From Archangiaceae bacterium (GTDB lineage Bacteria; Myxococcota; Myxococcia; Myxococcales; Myxococcaceae), in assembly GCA_016879935.1 (NCBI GenBank), contig JAACJQ010000205.1:1-64000 (forward strand): DNA of 64,000 bases, read 5' to 3'. Each line of letters starts with the position of its first letter. The first letter of the stretch is position 1. The notes under the pieces were generated by a model. The model made no database searches, was not told the DNA's origin, and saw nothing but the letters and a program-made list of their open reading frames with translations. Positions 51,997 through 60,459 of the stretch are shown here, piece by piece. Position numbers and translations under genes: made by a program.

Positions 51997-52931
51997 GCGG
52001 CCCCGGGCTCCAGACACTGCTCGGGAGATTTCCCGTGAAGCGATTTCTGGCCGAGCACTGGCCGAACACGCTGCTCGTACAGCACGGACCGGTGGAACGC
52101 TTCGCCGGGCTCGCTGACGCCGCGGAGTTCGAGTCCATCGGTGCGCTCACGTCGTTGGCTGCCGAGAACTGGCTCGTGCAGTCTGCGCGCTTTCCAAACG
52201 GGTTCGGCAACGTGGCGGTGTCGGGTGAGGCCGCGGCGTCGTTCTTTCACGCCGGCTTCACGATCTACGGCGTCGAGCCCGAGCTGCGCTCACCGTCGAT
52301 TCGGCGCTGGCTCTCGGCGCTCGAGCGCGAGCTGAGCCTGCCGTCTCCTTTCATTCGAACGAGCGCGTTCCTCTCGAAGCCCGGCCCCGGGGCGCGCATG
52401 CACTTCGACTCGCAGGAGTCGTTCGTGGTGCAGCTGAAGGGGAAGAAGCGCTGGTGGCTCGCGCCGAACCGCGACGTCGACTTTCCAGCCGAGAACTACA
52501 TCGCTGGCGACCCCGTGCCGCCGTCACTCGAAGCCCAGCTGCATCGACCGCTCGCCGCGAAGCTGCCGAAGGACGCGACCGAGGTGGTGTTGAAGCCGGG
52601 CTCGATCATGTTCGTACCGCGCGGCACCTGGCACGCGACCGAGACGCTCGAGGAGTCGTGGCATCTCGATCTGATGCTGCCGCTCCCGACATGGGGCGAG
52701 CACGTGAGCGGGCTCCTGGCGCAGCACTTCCTCACGAAGGCGCACTGGCGCGCTCCGATGCTCGACCAGGGCCGCCTGCACGAACATCTGCGTCAGCTGA
52801 TCACCGAGCTCGACGAGGCAGCGCCTTCGTCACCCGCGACACCCACGCCGAAGACATCGAGCCGAGCCACGGCTGAGTCAGGTCGAGCCCCTCGGACGAA
52901 AAGCGCGACCCGACGGCGCTCCACGCGCTGA
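51993..52931 (+). CDS. JmjC/cupin-8-type Fe(II)/2-oxoglutarate oxygenase (JmjC1)
   Basis: 312 residues from the ATG overlapping the AKR stop. Fe(II) site: His137-x-Asp139 in ARMHFDSQES, and distal His214 in PRGTWHATE; the strand FVVQLKGKKRWWLAPN is typical. Such enzymes hydroxylate protein or peptide side chains (Lys, Asn, His, Arg). The C-terminal 35 residues are basic (RATAESGRAPRTKSATRRR) and lie in the 131-base overlap with the convergent HopA1 gene. It is near a Lys/Pro/Ser-rich peptide gene, a plausible substrate. Confidence 0.85.
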   Translation: MSGPGLQTLLGRFPVKRFLAEHWPNTLLVQHGPVERFAGLADAAEFESIGALTSLAAENWLVQSARFPNGFGNVAVSGEAAASFFHAGFTIYGVEPELRSPSIRRWLSALERELSLPSPFIRTSAFLSKPGPGARMHFDSQESFVVQLKGKKRWWLAPNRDVDFPAENYIAGDPVPPSLEAQLHRPLAAKLPKDATEVVLKPGSIMFVPRGTWHATETLEESWHLDLMLPLPTWGEHVSGLLAQHFLTKAHWRAPMLDQGRLHEHLRQLITELDEAAPSSPATPTPKTSSRATAESGRAPRTKSATRRRSTR

Positions 52932-53748
52932 GTGACGGCCGCTTCGACCACGCGACGAGCCCTTCGGCGACGAGCCGGCAGCGCTGAGCGCCGAAGCTCT
53001 CGTCGCTGCCGAGCGGAGACTCCGCGACGCCCAGGCCCGGAGCGACCTGCCACACGAACGGTGGCGTGTGCGGGCGAAGACCCTTGCGGTGACGGAGCAC
53101 CACCCGCAACACCGGTACGATGCCGCGCGGGTCGACGTAGAGGAGCATGGTGTCGCGTCTGCCGAACGAGTCGGGGTCGTTCGCGATCTTTCCGTCGAAA
53201 CGAGTCTTCGCGAGCGAACGATCGTGCAGCAGCGCGTGCAGCATCGTCGGCGCGTGGTGAGGGGTGACGTTCAGGTAGACCTTCAGGTGCGGCCGATCAT
53301 CCGCGAACCGGCCTGCGCGGGAGTTGAAGCAGAAGTAGCCCGGCATCGCGGCCTCGCGCGCACACGGCAGCTTCACCGACACGCTGTCACCAGCCACTGC
53401 TCCCGAAGGCCGCAGCTGCGAGGCGTCGCGAAGGAACAAGCGAATGTCGGTGTTGAAGACGAAGAGCCCGCGGGCATTGCGGGACAGCACGCGAAAGTGC
53501 GGCATGAACCACGTCGCGCCGTGCGCGGCCGCCAGCAGCGACGCGATGAACTCGGGCGAGCCTCCGAGCGAATCGGCGAAGCGCCCCTCGGAGCGGCGCC
53601 AGTCGATGAAGACGTTCGCGTAGAGCCAGTCCTCCAACGCCTGTGCGGCCTCGGCCTTCTTCGCCGTCTCGCCATGGGGCAGCACGAGCCCGCGCTTCGT
53701 CCAGCGAAGCTTCGCCGCAACCTCCTCGATGGTTCGCTCGAGCGTCAT
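52801..53748 (-). CDS. HopA1-family protein (LxmY/CaoY-like lyase component)
   Basis: 315 residues; ATG overlaps the kinase stop (ATGA). Signature of the T3SS-effector HopA1 family (PF17914): AMPGYFCFNSR, PHLKVYLNVTPHHAPTML, FDGKIANDP, RRDTMLLYVD and ESFGAQRCRLVAEGL. In class V lanthipeptide clusters a HopA1-family protein pairs with an APH-fold kinase to dehydrate Ser/Thr. Here too it follows an APH-fold kinase. Function as a phospho-Ser/Thr lyase is inferred; free-standing HopA1-like proteins of unknown role also exist. Overlaps JmjC1 by 131 bases. Confidence 0.8.
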   Translation of the reverse strand: MTLERTIEEVAAKLRWTKRGLVLPHGETAKKAEAAQALEDWLYANVFIDWRRSEGRFADSLGGSPEFIASLLAAAHGATWFMPHFRVLSRNARGLFVFNTDIRLFLRDASQLRPSGAVAGDSVSVKLPCAREAAMPGYFCFNSRAGRFADDRPHLKVYLNVTPHHAPTMLHALLHDRSLAKTRFDGKIANDPDSFGRRDTMLLYVDPRGIVPVLRVVLRHRKGLRPHTPPFVWQVAPGLGVAESPLGSDESFGAQRCRLVAEGLVAWSKRPSLSAWSAVGSRFSSEGLDLTQPWLGSMSSAWVSRVTKALPRRAR

Positions 53749-54734
53749 GGCGCTCCCAGGAAGTGGCGGGCCCAGAACCGGGGCTGGGTCAGCAGCCCGA
53801 GGGCCGAGCGCGTGAGGTGCAGCTCGGGTTCTCCCCACGCGCCGTCGTGAAAGGTGATCGTGTAGGTACGGCGAAGGAGCGCTTCTCCTGCCCAGGCGAT
53901 GGCGCGCTCCCGATGGCCGCTCTGGCCGGGCAGCTCGAGCACCGCCGCCTCGCGAGCCCACGCCGCCATGAACGCGCTCAACCGCGCCCGCAGCTGCGGC
54001 AACGTCGTCGCTTCGGAGCGATCGCGCGGCACCAGGTACGAGCCCAGCTCCTCCGCGATCCACATGCCGAGATCTCGCGCGGGGTCTCCGAGGCCCGCGA
54101 GCTCGAGATCGACGAAGCCGACCCGTCCGCGATGAACGAAGACGTTCGCTTGCCGGAGATCGCCATGGCACAGCGCCGTCATCGTCCGATCGATGGTGAG
54201 CAGCGCGGTCAACCGCTTCTGGGCCGAACGATGCGCCTGCACGGCCCGCCACAACGAGAGCGAGGCAGGCCCCAGCCCTGCGTAGTCTTCCGGCGTCGTC
54301 CAGATGAGCCGCTCGATCAGCTCGCCTGAGACGCGTTGCTTCGAAGGGCTGCCGGAAGCGTGAAAGTGAGCGAGCGCCTTGCCGATTCGCGTGTCGTCGT
54401 CGACGGCGATCTGCGGCTTCACCCGACGTCGCGCATAGGTGGTCGACCCTGCGAGCCACGAGACGAGGAACCGCCCACGCGCCCCCTCCAGCACCACCGG
54501 CGTCGAGAACGAGCGCGTGCCACCGTCGAGGCGACGAAGCAGCGCCTGCTCGCGGGCGCTCCACGGGTCGTCAGCAGTCGCCGCGAACTTGGCGAGCGCC
54601 CGCACGCCGAGCCGCCGCACCACGAAGGTGAGGTTTCGGCTCGAGGCGATGGCCGCGGTCGCCGACGGGTCGACGAAAAAACCACGCCCCCGGAGCCATC
54701 GCTGGACACCCGGGGGCACGGTGAAAGACGTCAT
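53745..54734 (-). CDS. APH-fold kinase (LxmK-like)
   Basis: 329 residues. Aminoglycoside-phosphotransferase/choline-kinase fold: catalytic loop CHGDLRQANV (His190, Asp192, Asn197), metal-binding Asp209 in VGFVDLELAG and DPARDLG. The operon order peptide, kinase, HopA1 suggests that it phosphorylates Ser/Thr of the peptide encoded 16 bases upstream. A small-molecule kinase role cannot be ruled out. Coupled by ATGA overlap to the HopA1 gene. Confidence 0.85.
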   Translation of the reverse strand: MTSFTVPPGVQRWLRGRGFFVDPSATAAIASSRNLTFVVRRLGVRALAKFAATADDPWSAREQALLRRLDGGTRSFSTPVVLEGARGRFLVSWLAGSTTYARRRVKPQIAVDDDTRIGKALAHFHASGSPSKQRVSGELIERLIWTTPEDYAGLGPASLSLWRAVQAHRSAQKRLTALLTIDRTMTALCHGDLRQANVFVHRGRVGFVDLELAGLGDPARDLGMWIAEELGSYLVPRDRSEATTLPQLRARLSAFMAAWAREAAVLELPGQSGHRERAIAWAGEALLRRTYTITFHDGAWGEPELHLTRSALGLLTQPRFWARHFLGAP

Positions 54735-54750
54735 CGACTGCGAGCGCCCG

Positions 54751-55098
54751 TTACTCGAGGGGCTGCGGGCGAATCGACTTCAGGGGCGGCGGCTGCGGAG
54801 GAATCGACGCGAGGGGCGCCGAGCGGTTGGGACGAACCGACTTGAGCGGCGCCGGCTGCGGCGGAATCGACTTGAGCGGAGCGGTGCGCGCGGGCGGCTT
54901 CGCCGACTTCAGCGGCTGCGGCGACGACTTCGCGGGCTTCGACGACTTCAGCGGCTTCCAGCCCGGGTTCGCCGACTTCAGCGGCTCAGGGGGCGTGGGC
55001 TTCGGCTTCGGCGTCGACTTCAGCGGCTTGTTGCTCGCGAGCGGCTTGGTGCTGGCGAACGGGTTGGCACTGGTGAGCGGCTTGTTGATGCGAGGCAT
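54751..55098 (-). CDS. Repetitive Pro/Lys/Ser peptide, candidate RiPP-like precursor
   Basis: 115 residues, no signal peptide, no Cys, no His. Contains about ten PLxS units (PLTS, PLAS, PLKS x7-8) separated by Pro-rich spacers (SIPPQPxPL, KSSKPAKSS); about 15 Ser and 5 Thr in total. The N terminus is short (MPRINKPLTSANP) and no classical leader is visible. First gene of a three-gene minus-strand operon with an APH-fold kinase (16-base gap) and a HopA1 protein. Divergent from JmjC2 with a 98-base shared upstream region. Alternative: an unmodified basic structural or nucleic-acid-binding protein. Confidence 0.75.
   Translation of the reverse strand: MPRINKPLTSANPFASTKPLASNKPLKSTPKPKPTPPEPLKSANPGWKPLKSSKPAKSSPQPLKSAKPPARTAPLKSIPPQPAPLKSVRPNRSAPLASIPPQPPPLKSIRPQPLE
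54760..55090 (-). repeat. Tandem PLKS-type coding repeats in the peptide gene
   Basis: Recurrent GACTTCAGCGG/GACTTGAGCGG words on the plus strand mark the PLKS units; spacing is irregular (about 18-39 bases). The repeats indicate expansion of a short unit and suggest selection on the repeated Ser and Lys. Confidence 0.7.
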
Positions 55099-55196
55099 CG
55101 TGAGGTTTCCCCGGGGTGAGAGACGAGACTAAGCGATGTACACCGCAGGCCCGGCCCCTGTGCAAGCGGTGCCCCATTTTTCCTCCGAGGCGTTCG
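55099..55196. promoter_or_regulatory. Shared divergent promoter region of peptide operon and JmjC2
   Basis: 98 bases with no coding role between the peptide start and the JmjC2 start. JmjC2 has a GAGG ribosome-binding site 7 bases before its ATG. No clear operator or palindrome is visible. Divergence with so short a gap suggests co-regulation. Confidence 0.4.
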
Positions 55197-56198
55197 ATGC
55201 CCCTGCCCCGAGACGTGCGCACCTGGCTGACCGAGGCGTGGTTTCGCGATGTCCCGGTCGAGCAGATTCTCGCGGCGCTCCCCGCCAACGTTCCGGTGAC
55301 GGCCGTCAAGGCGTTCCTCCGCACACTCGAAGCCAGCCCCCATGCCGAAGAGTTCGGCGATCTCGTCAGCCGCATCGCGCGGCTCGAGTGGCAGGGCCGA
55401 ATCAGGCTGCAGGCCGGGCGACTCGACCCGACCCGCCGCACGGTTCCGCGGGTTCAGCGCCTCACACCGCGCCAGTTCATCGAGCGGGCCTACGCACCGA
55501 ACCGGCCGATCGTGCTCACCGGCATGATGAACGATTGGAAGGCCCTCCGGCGGTGGACGTGGGCGTTCCTCTCGAAGACGGTGGGTGACGCACCGGTCGA
55601 GGTGATGGAGCACCGCGAGACGACGGACTTCTACGACCTCAACGTGAACCGGCTGAGTGAGCCGACGACCTTGCGCGAGTTCATCTCGTGGATTCAGCGC
55701 GTGAAGACGTCGAACGCCCGCTACATGGTGGCGCGCAACAACGGCCTCGACGCCGAGGCGCTGAAGCCCCTGCGAGGCGACCTGGGCTTCTTCGGTGGCA
55801 TTCTCGATCGGCGGCGCGAGGGCTTGAGCTACCTCTGGGTCGGGCCTGCCGGCACGGTGACGCCGCTCCACCACGACACGGCCAACAACCTCTTCTGCCA
55901 GGTGCGTGGCCGCAAACGCTTCATCTTGATCGACCCCGCGAACGCCGAGCTCTTGCGCGACGTACTCAGCTACTACTCGCTCATCGACGCCGAGAACTTC
56001 GACGTGCAGCGCTTCCCCTACCTCGCTCAGGTGGAGCGCCTGACCGTCACCGTCGGCCCCGGCGATGCGCTCTTCCTGCCCGCGGGCTGGTGGCACCACG
56101 TACGTGCGCTCTCACCAAGCCTCTCGGTCTCGATGACGAACTTCACCCGGTTGATCGACACGCACGACGCCTCGTTTCCCCTGCCCGGCAGGCGGTGA
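55197..56198 (+). CDS. JmjC/cupin-8-type Fe(II)/2-oxoglutarate oxygenase (JmjC2)
   Basis: 333 residues from ATG. A helical N-terminal domain (1-85) is followed by the cupin-8/JmjC core: RPIVLTGMMNDWKALRRWTW, Fe(II) site His225-x-Asp227 or HHD in VTPLHHDTANN, and distal His300 in LPAGWWHHVRAL; the strand FCQVRGRKRFILIDP is typical. Likely a protein/peptide hydroxylase. It is divergent from the repetitive peptide operon, which makes that peptide the best guess for its substrate. Confidence 0.88.
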   Translation: MPLPRDVRTWLTEAWFRDVPVEQILAALPANVPVTAVKAFLRTLEASPHAEEFGDLVSRIARLEWQGRIRLQAGRLDPTRRTVPRVQRLTPRQFIERAYAPNRPIVLTGMMNDWKALRRWTWAFLSKTVGDAPVEVMEHRETTDFYDLNVNRLSEPTTLREFISWIQRVKTSNARYMVARNNGLDAEALKPLRGDLGFFGGILDRRREGLSYLWVGPAGTVTPLHHDTANNLFCQVRGRKRFILIDPANAELLRDVLSYYSLIDAENFDVQRFPYLAQVERLTVTVGPGDALFLPAGWWHHVRALSPSLSVSMTNFTRLIDTHDASFPLPGRR

Positions 56199-56240
56199 CG
56201 CTTCTTTGATCACCGCCTCTGCTCGTGCGACGGTGGCCGG

Positions 56241-57923
56241 GTGATTCGCTCCGCCTTTCAGGACCTGAACCGGCTGCGGCAGATCGCGATCATCGCGGGC
56301 AAGTACGGCTTCGCCGACCTGTTCGAGCGCAGTGGGCTCAAGAAGATCCTCCCTGACGCGAAGATCGAAGGCGACGCGCAGGCGCAGGCGATGCCCTTCG
56401 CGCGACGCTTTCGCATGATGCTGGCCGAGCTCGGGCCGACGTTCGTGAAGCTGGGGCAGGTGCTGTCGACGCGTGGCGATCTGCTGCCCGCCGAGTTCAT
56501 CGAAGAGCTCTCGACCCTGCAAGACAGGGTGCCGCCCTTCGGCATGGAGGACGTGCGCAAGCAGATGCAGGAGGCCTTCGGTCGCCCCCTCGAGGAGCTG
56601 TTCCGCGACTTCGACGAGACGCCCATCGCCGCGGCCTCGATGGCGCAGGTGCACAAGGCCACGACCCACGATGGCGTCGGCGTCGTCGTGAAGGTGCAGC
56701 GGCCGGGCATCACCGAGCGCATGCGGGCCGATCTCTCGGTGCTGCACGGCATCGCGCGCGCGCTCGAGGCGGTGATCGAAGAGGTCAGCATCACCTCGCC
56801 GACCACCATCATCGAGGAGTTCGACAAGGCCGTTCACGAAGAGCTCGACTTCTTGAACGAGGCCTCGAACGTGCGGGCCTTCATGCGGGCGCACGAGAAC
56901 CACCCGACGGTGCGCATTCCAAAGGTCTACGACGAGCTGTCTGGCCGCACGGTGCTGACGCTCGAGTTCCTCGATGGGCCGAAGCTGTCGAACGCGCAGC
57001 TCGACGACGCGGGCAAGAAGAAGCTCGCGAACATCATTCTCGAAGAGGCGTTCAAGCAGCTCTTCGAAGACGGCCTGTTCCATGGCGACCCGCACCCGGG
57101 CAACCTGCTCATTCTCGACGGGCCGGTGTTGGCGCTCATCGACTTCGGGCTCGTCGGCCGGGTGACGCACCAGATGCAGGAGGCGTTGATCTCGCTGATC
57201 CTCGCGGTCGCGCTGAAAGACTCGGAGTCGGTGGCCCGCCAGCTCTACCGCCTCGGTACGCCCGAGAGCCGCGCGAACCTGCACACCTTCAAAACCGACA
57301 TCGACGCGATCTTGAACGCGTACCTGCCGACGTCGATCAAGGACGTCAACGCGAAGGCGCTGGTGCGCGACCTGCTGAACCTCGCGGTGAAGTACCGCGT
57401 CAAGGTGCCGCGCGAGTACGCCATTCTCGCGAGAGCCTCGGTCGCCATCGAGGGCATCTTGCGCTCGCTGTACCCCGAGATGCCCATCGGCGAGATCTTC
57501 ATGCCGTACGCGCGGAAGATGATGGCCGAGCGCTACGACCCCTCGCAGCTGCAGGGCAACGCGATGAAGACGTTGCTGCGCCTGCAGAGCGCGGCGAGCG
57601 ATCTGCCGCTCCAGCTGCAGCAGATCATGCTCGACCTCGAGTCGGGCAAGTTCACGATCACCCTGAAGGACGATCAGGTCGAGTCGCTCAACAGCAACCT
57701 GCGCGCGCTCGCCGTGGTGGCCTTCGCGGGGCTCTGTGCGTGCGGCTTCATCATCGGCACCTTCCTCGCGTTCGCGCCCAAGCAGTGGGAGATCGCAGGC
57801 ATTCCCGTGATGGGGCTGCTCGGCATCGGGGCGACCGTGTTCCTCTTCTCGACCGCGATGGTGCGACAGGTGATCGGCAGCTTCCGCAAGGTGTCGATCA
57901 AGCGGTTCCTCGGGAAACGCTGA
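56241..57923 (+). CDS. UbiB/AarF-family ABC1 atypical kinase
   Basis: 560 residues from GTG. Family motifs: KxGQ-type TFVKLGQVLSTR, AAASMAQVHKA (Ala-rich loop), VVKVQRPGI, HEELDFLNEA, HGDPHPGN and LIDFGLVGR. Two C-terminal transmembrane segments (about 492-512, 520-545) anchor it in the membrane. UbiB-type proteins support quinone biosynthesis or lipid metabolism. Starts 42 bases after JmjC2; probably unrelated to the peptide cluster. Confidence 0.93.
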   Translation: MIRSAFQDLNRLRQIAIIAGKYGFADLFERSGLKKILPDAKIEGDAQAQAMPFARRFRMMLAELGPTFVKLGQVLSTRGDLLPAEFIEELSTLQDRVPPFGMEDVRKQMQEAFGRPLEELFRDFDETPIAAASMAQVHKATTHDGVGVVVKVQRPGITERMRADLSVLHGIARALEAVIEEVSITSPTTIIEEFDKAVHEELDFLNEASNVRAFMRAHENHPTVRIPKVYDELSGRTVLTLEFLDGPKLSNAQLDDAGKKKLANIILEEAFKQLFEDGLFHGDPHPGNLLILDGPVLALIDFGLVGRVTHQMQEALISLILAVALKDSESVARQLYRLGTPESRANLHTFKTDIDAILNAYLPTSIKDVNAKALVRDLLNLAVKYRVKVPREYAILARASVAIEGILRSLYPEMPIGEIFMPYARKMMAERYDPSQLQGNAMKTLLRLQSAASDLPLQLQQIMLDLESGKFTITLKDDQVESLNSNLRALAVVAFAGLCACGFIIGTFLAFAPKQWEIAGIPVMGLLGIGATVFLFSTAMVRQVIGSFRKVSIKRFLGKR

Positions 57924-57924
57924 G

Positions 57925-59157
57925 TCAGGGCGTCGTCGCCAGGCGGCCGTCGAGCCCTTCGAACAGCACCCGTTGATCGCCGAACGACAGCAACGTGAGC
58001 CCCTCGGGTGGAGCGCTGAGCACGATCGTCGAGGCCGAGACGCGCGGCAGAAATGCCCGCCCGGGCGCATCGACGACGAGGGGCGAGAAGGTCTGTGCGA
58101 GCCGTCGCGTCGAGCTGATCGACCAGCCCGCCGGCAGTGTGAGTGACGCGTCGGCGTCGAGGTTCGCGAAGGTGAGCGTCTGCCCGTTGGCGAGCCACAG
58201 CCCGTCGATGGAGGCGCCCGCGAGTCGGCCTGGCATCTCGCGGCAGCGTGTCATCGCGGTCGCGTCGAGGGGCACGCGGCAGAACCGGAGCCAGTCGGGT
58301 CTGGAGCCGCACGACAGCGCGACCTCGGCTCGCGACACGGGCATCACGCGGGAGGCGCCCAGGCAGAGACCTCGAGGGAGCTGAACGGGTGGCGCACGCT
58401 CGAGCCCCTGCCCCACCCTGGTGTGCAGGTGCACGGCGCCATCGTTCACCACCAGCACCGCGTCGCGATCGATCGCCACGACGTCACCCTTGGCGAGGTC
58501 GACATCGAGCTTGAGGAGCGCGTCTGGCTCGCGCACCAGCACGTCACCACCGCGGTCGACGAAGCGCTCGAGGCTGCCACGCCCAAAGAGCCAGACCACG
58601 TCGTCGACGCGCGCGAAGCCGACCGCCGCGAACGACTGGAGCTGCATGCCCGAGCGCCACACCGAGACCTGCGACGTGCCCGACTCCAGGCACAGCCACG
58701 CGCCCCTCGGCGTCACGTCCTCCGACTGGCAACGAACGGTGGAGTCGACGGCACCGACGCGCGCGCCCAGTCGCATCGGCTCCACGGCCAGCACTTCGTT
58801 CGTCGCACGACCAAGGGAGGGATCGAAGGTGACCTCGACGCGGTGGAGCCCGGGACGCGTCGGCGTGAACGTCACCTCGGCCGAGACGAATTGCCCACGC
58901 GCGAAGGGGCCAGCGAGCGTGAAGGGAACGTCGAGCGCGGCGGGGTCGGTGACGGTCGCCTGGAGCGAGACGTCGAGTGTCGGTGGGCACGTCGGCGCCC
59001 GGCGACTCGTGATCACCGTGACCGGCCGATCGATCGACACCGCGGCCCCACCGGGCGTCGAGATGCCTGCGTCTCCGACGTCACACACGGGCGGAGGTGA
59101 GACGTCGATCGTCGGGAGACACCCGGTCACGACGAAGAGCAGAAGGCACCACCGCAC
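57925..59157 (-). CDS. Lipoprotein, beta-propeller-like, unknown
   Basis: 410 residues; signal MRWCLLLFVVTGC. An Ig-like beta region (FTPTRPGLHRVEVTFD, about 90-110) is followed by repeated beta sheets typical of a propeller, with several Cys (LCLESGTSQ, LCLGASR, CRVPLD). Likely on the cell surface. Convergent with the UbiB gene (1-base gap). No named family. Confidence 0.68.
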   Translation of the reverse strand: MRWCLLLFVVTGCLPTIDVSPPPVCDVGDAGISTPGGAAVSIDRPVTVITSRRAPTCPPTLDVSLQATVTDPAALDVPFTLAGPFARGQFVSAEVTFTPTRPGLHRVEVTFDPSLGRATNEVLAVEPMRLGARVGAVDSTVRCQSEDVTPRGAWLCLESGTSQVSVWRSGMQLQSFAAVGFARVDDVVWLFGRGSLERFVDRGGDVLVREPDALLKLDVDLAKGDVVAIDRDAVLVVNDGAVHLHTRVGQGLERAPPVQLPRGLCLGASRVMPVSRAEVALSCGSRPDWLRFCRVPLDATAMTRCREMPGRLAGASIDGLWLANGQTLTFANLDADASLTLPAGWSISSTRRLAQTFSPLVVDAPGRAFLPRVSASTIVLSAPPEGLTLLSFGDQRVLFEGLDGRLATTP

Positions 59158-59198
59158 GCTGACGCTCTTGCGTGATGCAGGGGCCCGACGTCAACCCG

Positions 59199-59750
59199 TC
59201 ACCAGCGCACGGGGAACAGGAAGCGTCTGTCGGAGAGGATCTGGAACGCCCCGAAGTGCAGCGGCTTGCCGGTCAGCTCTTCACCGAACCGCATCGCGCC
59301 GCGCCAGCCGAACTCGATGACGTCGGTGCGCACCATCGCGCGCGGGTACTCGAAGGTGATGGAGCCGACCTGGGCTCCTTGAGGCGTCCACGTGGCGTGC
59401 ACGTTGCGGGTGGCCACCTTGATCGCATCGTCGAGCCGCGCGAGCACCGTGGCTGGAGAGCTGCCTCCGAGGGCGAGCGCCACCTTCACCAGCGGCCGAA
59501 TGATGGGGCCGAAGGACTGCCGGGTGAGCGCGAGGTTGAGCGTCTCGAGCTTCGGCGCCCCGCACGCGTCGATGATCGCGCCCCACGTCTCGATCGCGAT
59601 GGCGCCGGCGTGCCAGCGCTGCCCATGTGGCATCTCGAGGACCGCGCGCGTAGGCGCCGAGACGCGCTCCAGCACCTTCGCCGCCGAACCGTCGGCCTGC
59701 AGCGCCTTCACCAATGCGGCGAGGTTCATCGCGCTGACCTCGAAGTCCAT
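59199..59750 (-). CDS. DUF2378 (myxobacterial family) protein
   Basis: 183 residues. Matches the myxobacteria-rich DUF2378/TIGR02265 family: long helices (VKALQADGSAAKVLERV, GAIIDACGAP), ALGGSSPATVLARLDDAIKVATR and a C-terminal strand WRGAMRFGEEL. Function unknown; often multicopy in myxobacteria. Its start codon overlaps the upstream leader of the divergent ABC ATPase gene; an alternative start is Met at 59729. Confidence 0.82.
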   Translation of the reverse strand: MDFEVSAMNLAALVKALQADGSAAKVLERVSAPTRAVLEMPHGQRWHAGAIAIETWGAIIDACGAPKLETLNLALTRQSFGPIIRPLVKVALALGGSSPATVLARLDDAIKVATRNVHATWTPQGAQVGSITFEYPRAMVRTDVIEFGWRGAMRFGEELTGKPLHFGAFQILSDRRFLFPVRW

Positions 59751-59766
59751 GGCCGTGGAGTCTACA

Positions 59767-60459
59767 TTGCGCGCCGTCGTGTCGGCGGCTCTCGAACAGA
59801 CTGCGGTACCGCTCTCGTGCGAGGCGCTGTGCGTGCGGTTTGGCCGTGTCGACGCCCTCGTCGACGTGACGGTCTCGATCTCGCCCGGAGAGCAGGTGCT
59901 CGTGACGGGCCAGGCCGCGAGCGGGAAGACGACCTGGCTCAAGTGTCTGGCCGGGCTTCAGCCACCGACGTCGGGGCACGTGCGCTGGGGGCCCGACGAC
60001 GTCGCGCGCCTCGATCTCGAAGAGCGCCGCCGGCGCCAACGCTCGTTCGGCATGGTCTTTCAGAGCGACGCGTTGTTCGACTCGATGTCGGTGCTCGACA
60101 ACGTGATGTTGCCGCTGACGAAGCGCCAGGTGCCGCGCGATGAAGCGGTCGAACGTGCCCGTGCGGTGCTCGATCGAGTCGGGCTCTCGGCCGCCCACGG
60201 CAAGCGGCCCGAAGAGCTCTCGGGGGGCATGAAGAAGCGGGTCGGGGTCGCCCGGGCGATCGTGGCCCAGCCGTCGATTCTGCTCGCTGACGACCCCTTC
60301 GCCGGCCTCGACCCGTCGACCGAGCGCTCGATCGCCGAGCTCCTGCTCGAGGTCTCGCGGGGCCGAACGCTGGTGACGGCGTTGCCCGATCCCGTCGCGT
60401 CGTTGCCACTCGCTCGGGTGTTGCGCTTCGAGCAGGGCCGGCTCGGGAGCGTGCCGTGA
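59767..60459 (+). CDS. Mla-type ABC ATPase, NBD1 (degenerate catalytic site)
   Basis: 230 residues from a TTG preceded by TGGAG at 6-base spacing; an ATG at 59749 would overlap the divergent gene start. ABC ATPase of the MlaF type: Walker A GQAASGKT (48-55), Q-loop Gln99, canonical signature LSGGM (141-145). The Walker B reads ILLADD (Asp165-Asp166, catalytic Glu replaced by Asp) and no switch His is present after it (TLVTALPDPV). It therefore lacks two catalytic residues while keeping a good signature. First gene of a five-gene Mla-type operon. Confidence 0.92.
   Translation: MRAVVSAALEQTAVPLSCEALCVRFGRVDALVDVTVSISPGEQVLVTGQAASGKTTWLKCLAGLQPPTSGHVRWGPDDVARLDLEERRRRQRSFGMVFQSDALFDSMSVLDNVMLPLTKRQVPRDEAVERARAVLDRVGLSAAHGKRPEELSGGMKKRVGVARAIVAQPSILLADDPFAGLDPSTERSIAELLLEVSRGRTLVTALPDPVASLPLARVLRFEQGRLGSVP

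Noticed and set aside
54751..55098. Classical lanthipeptide precursor
   Set aside because: The peptide has no Cys, so lanthionine cannot form; only dehydration, phosphorylation or hydroxylation remain possible.
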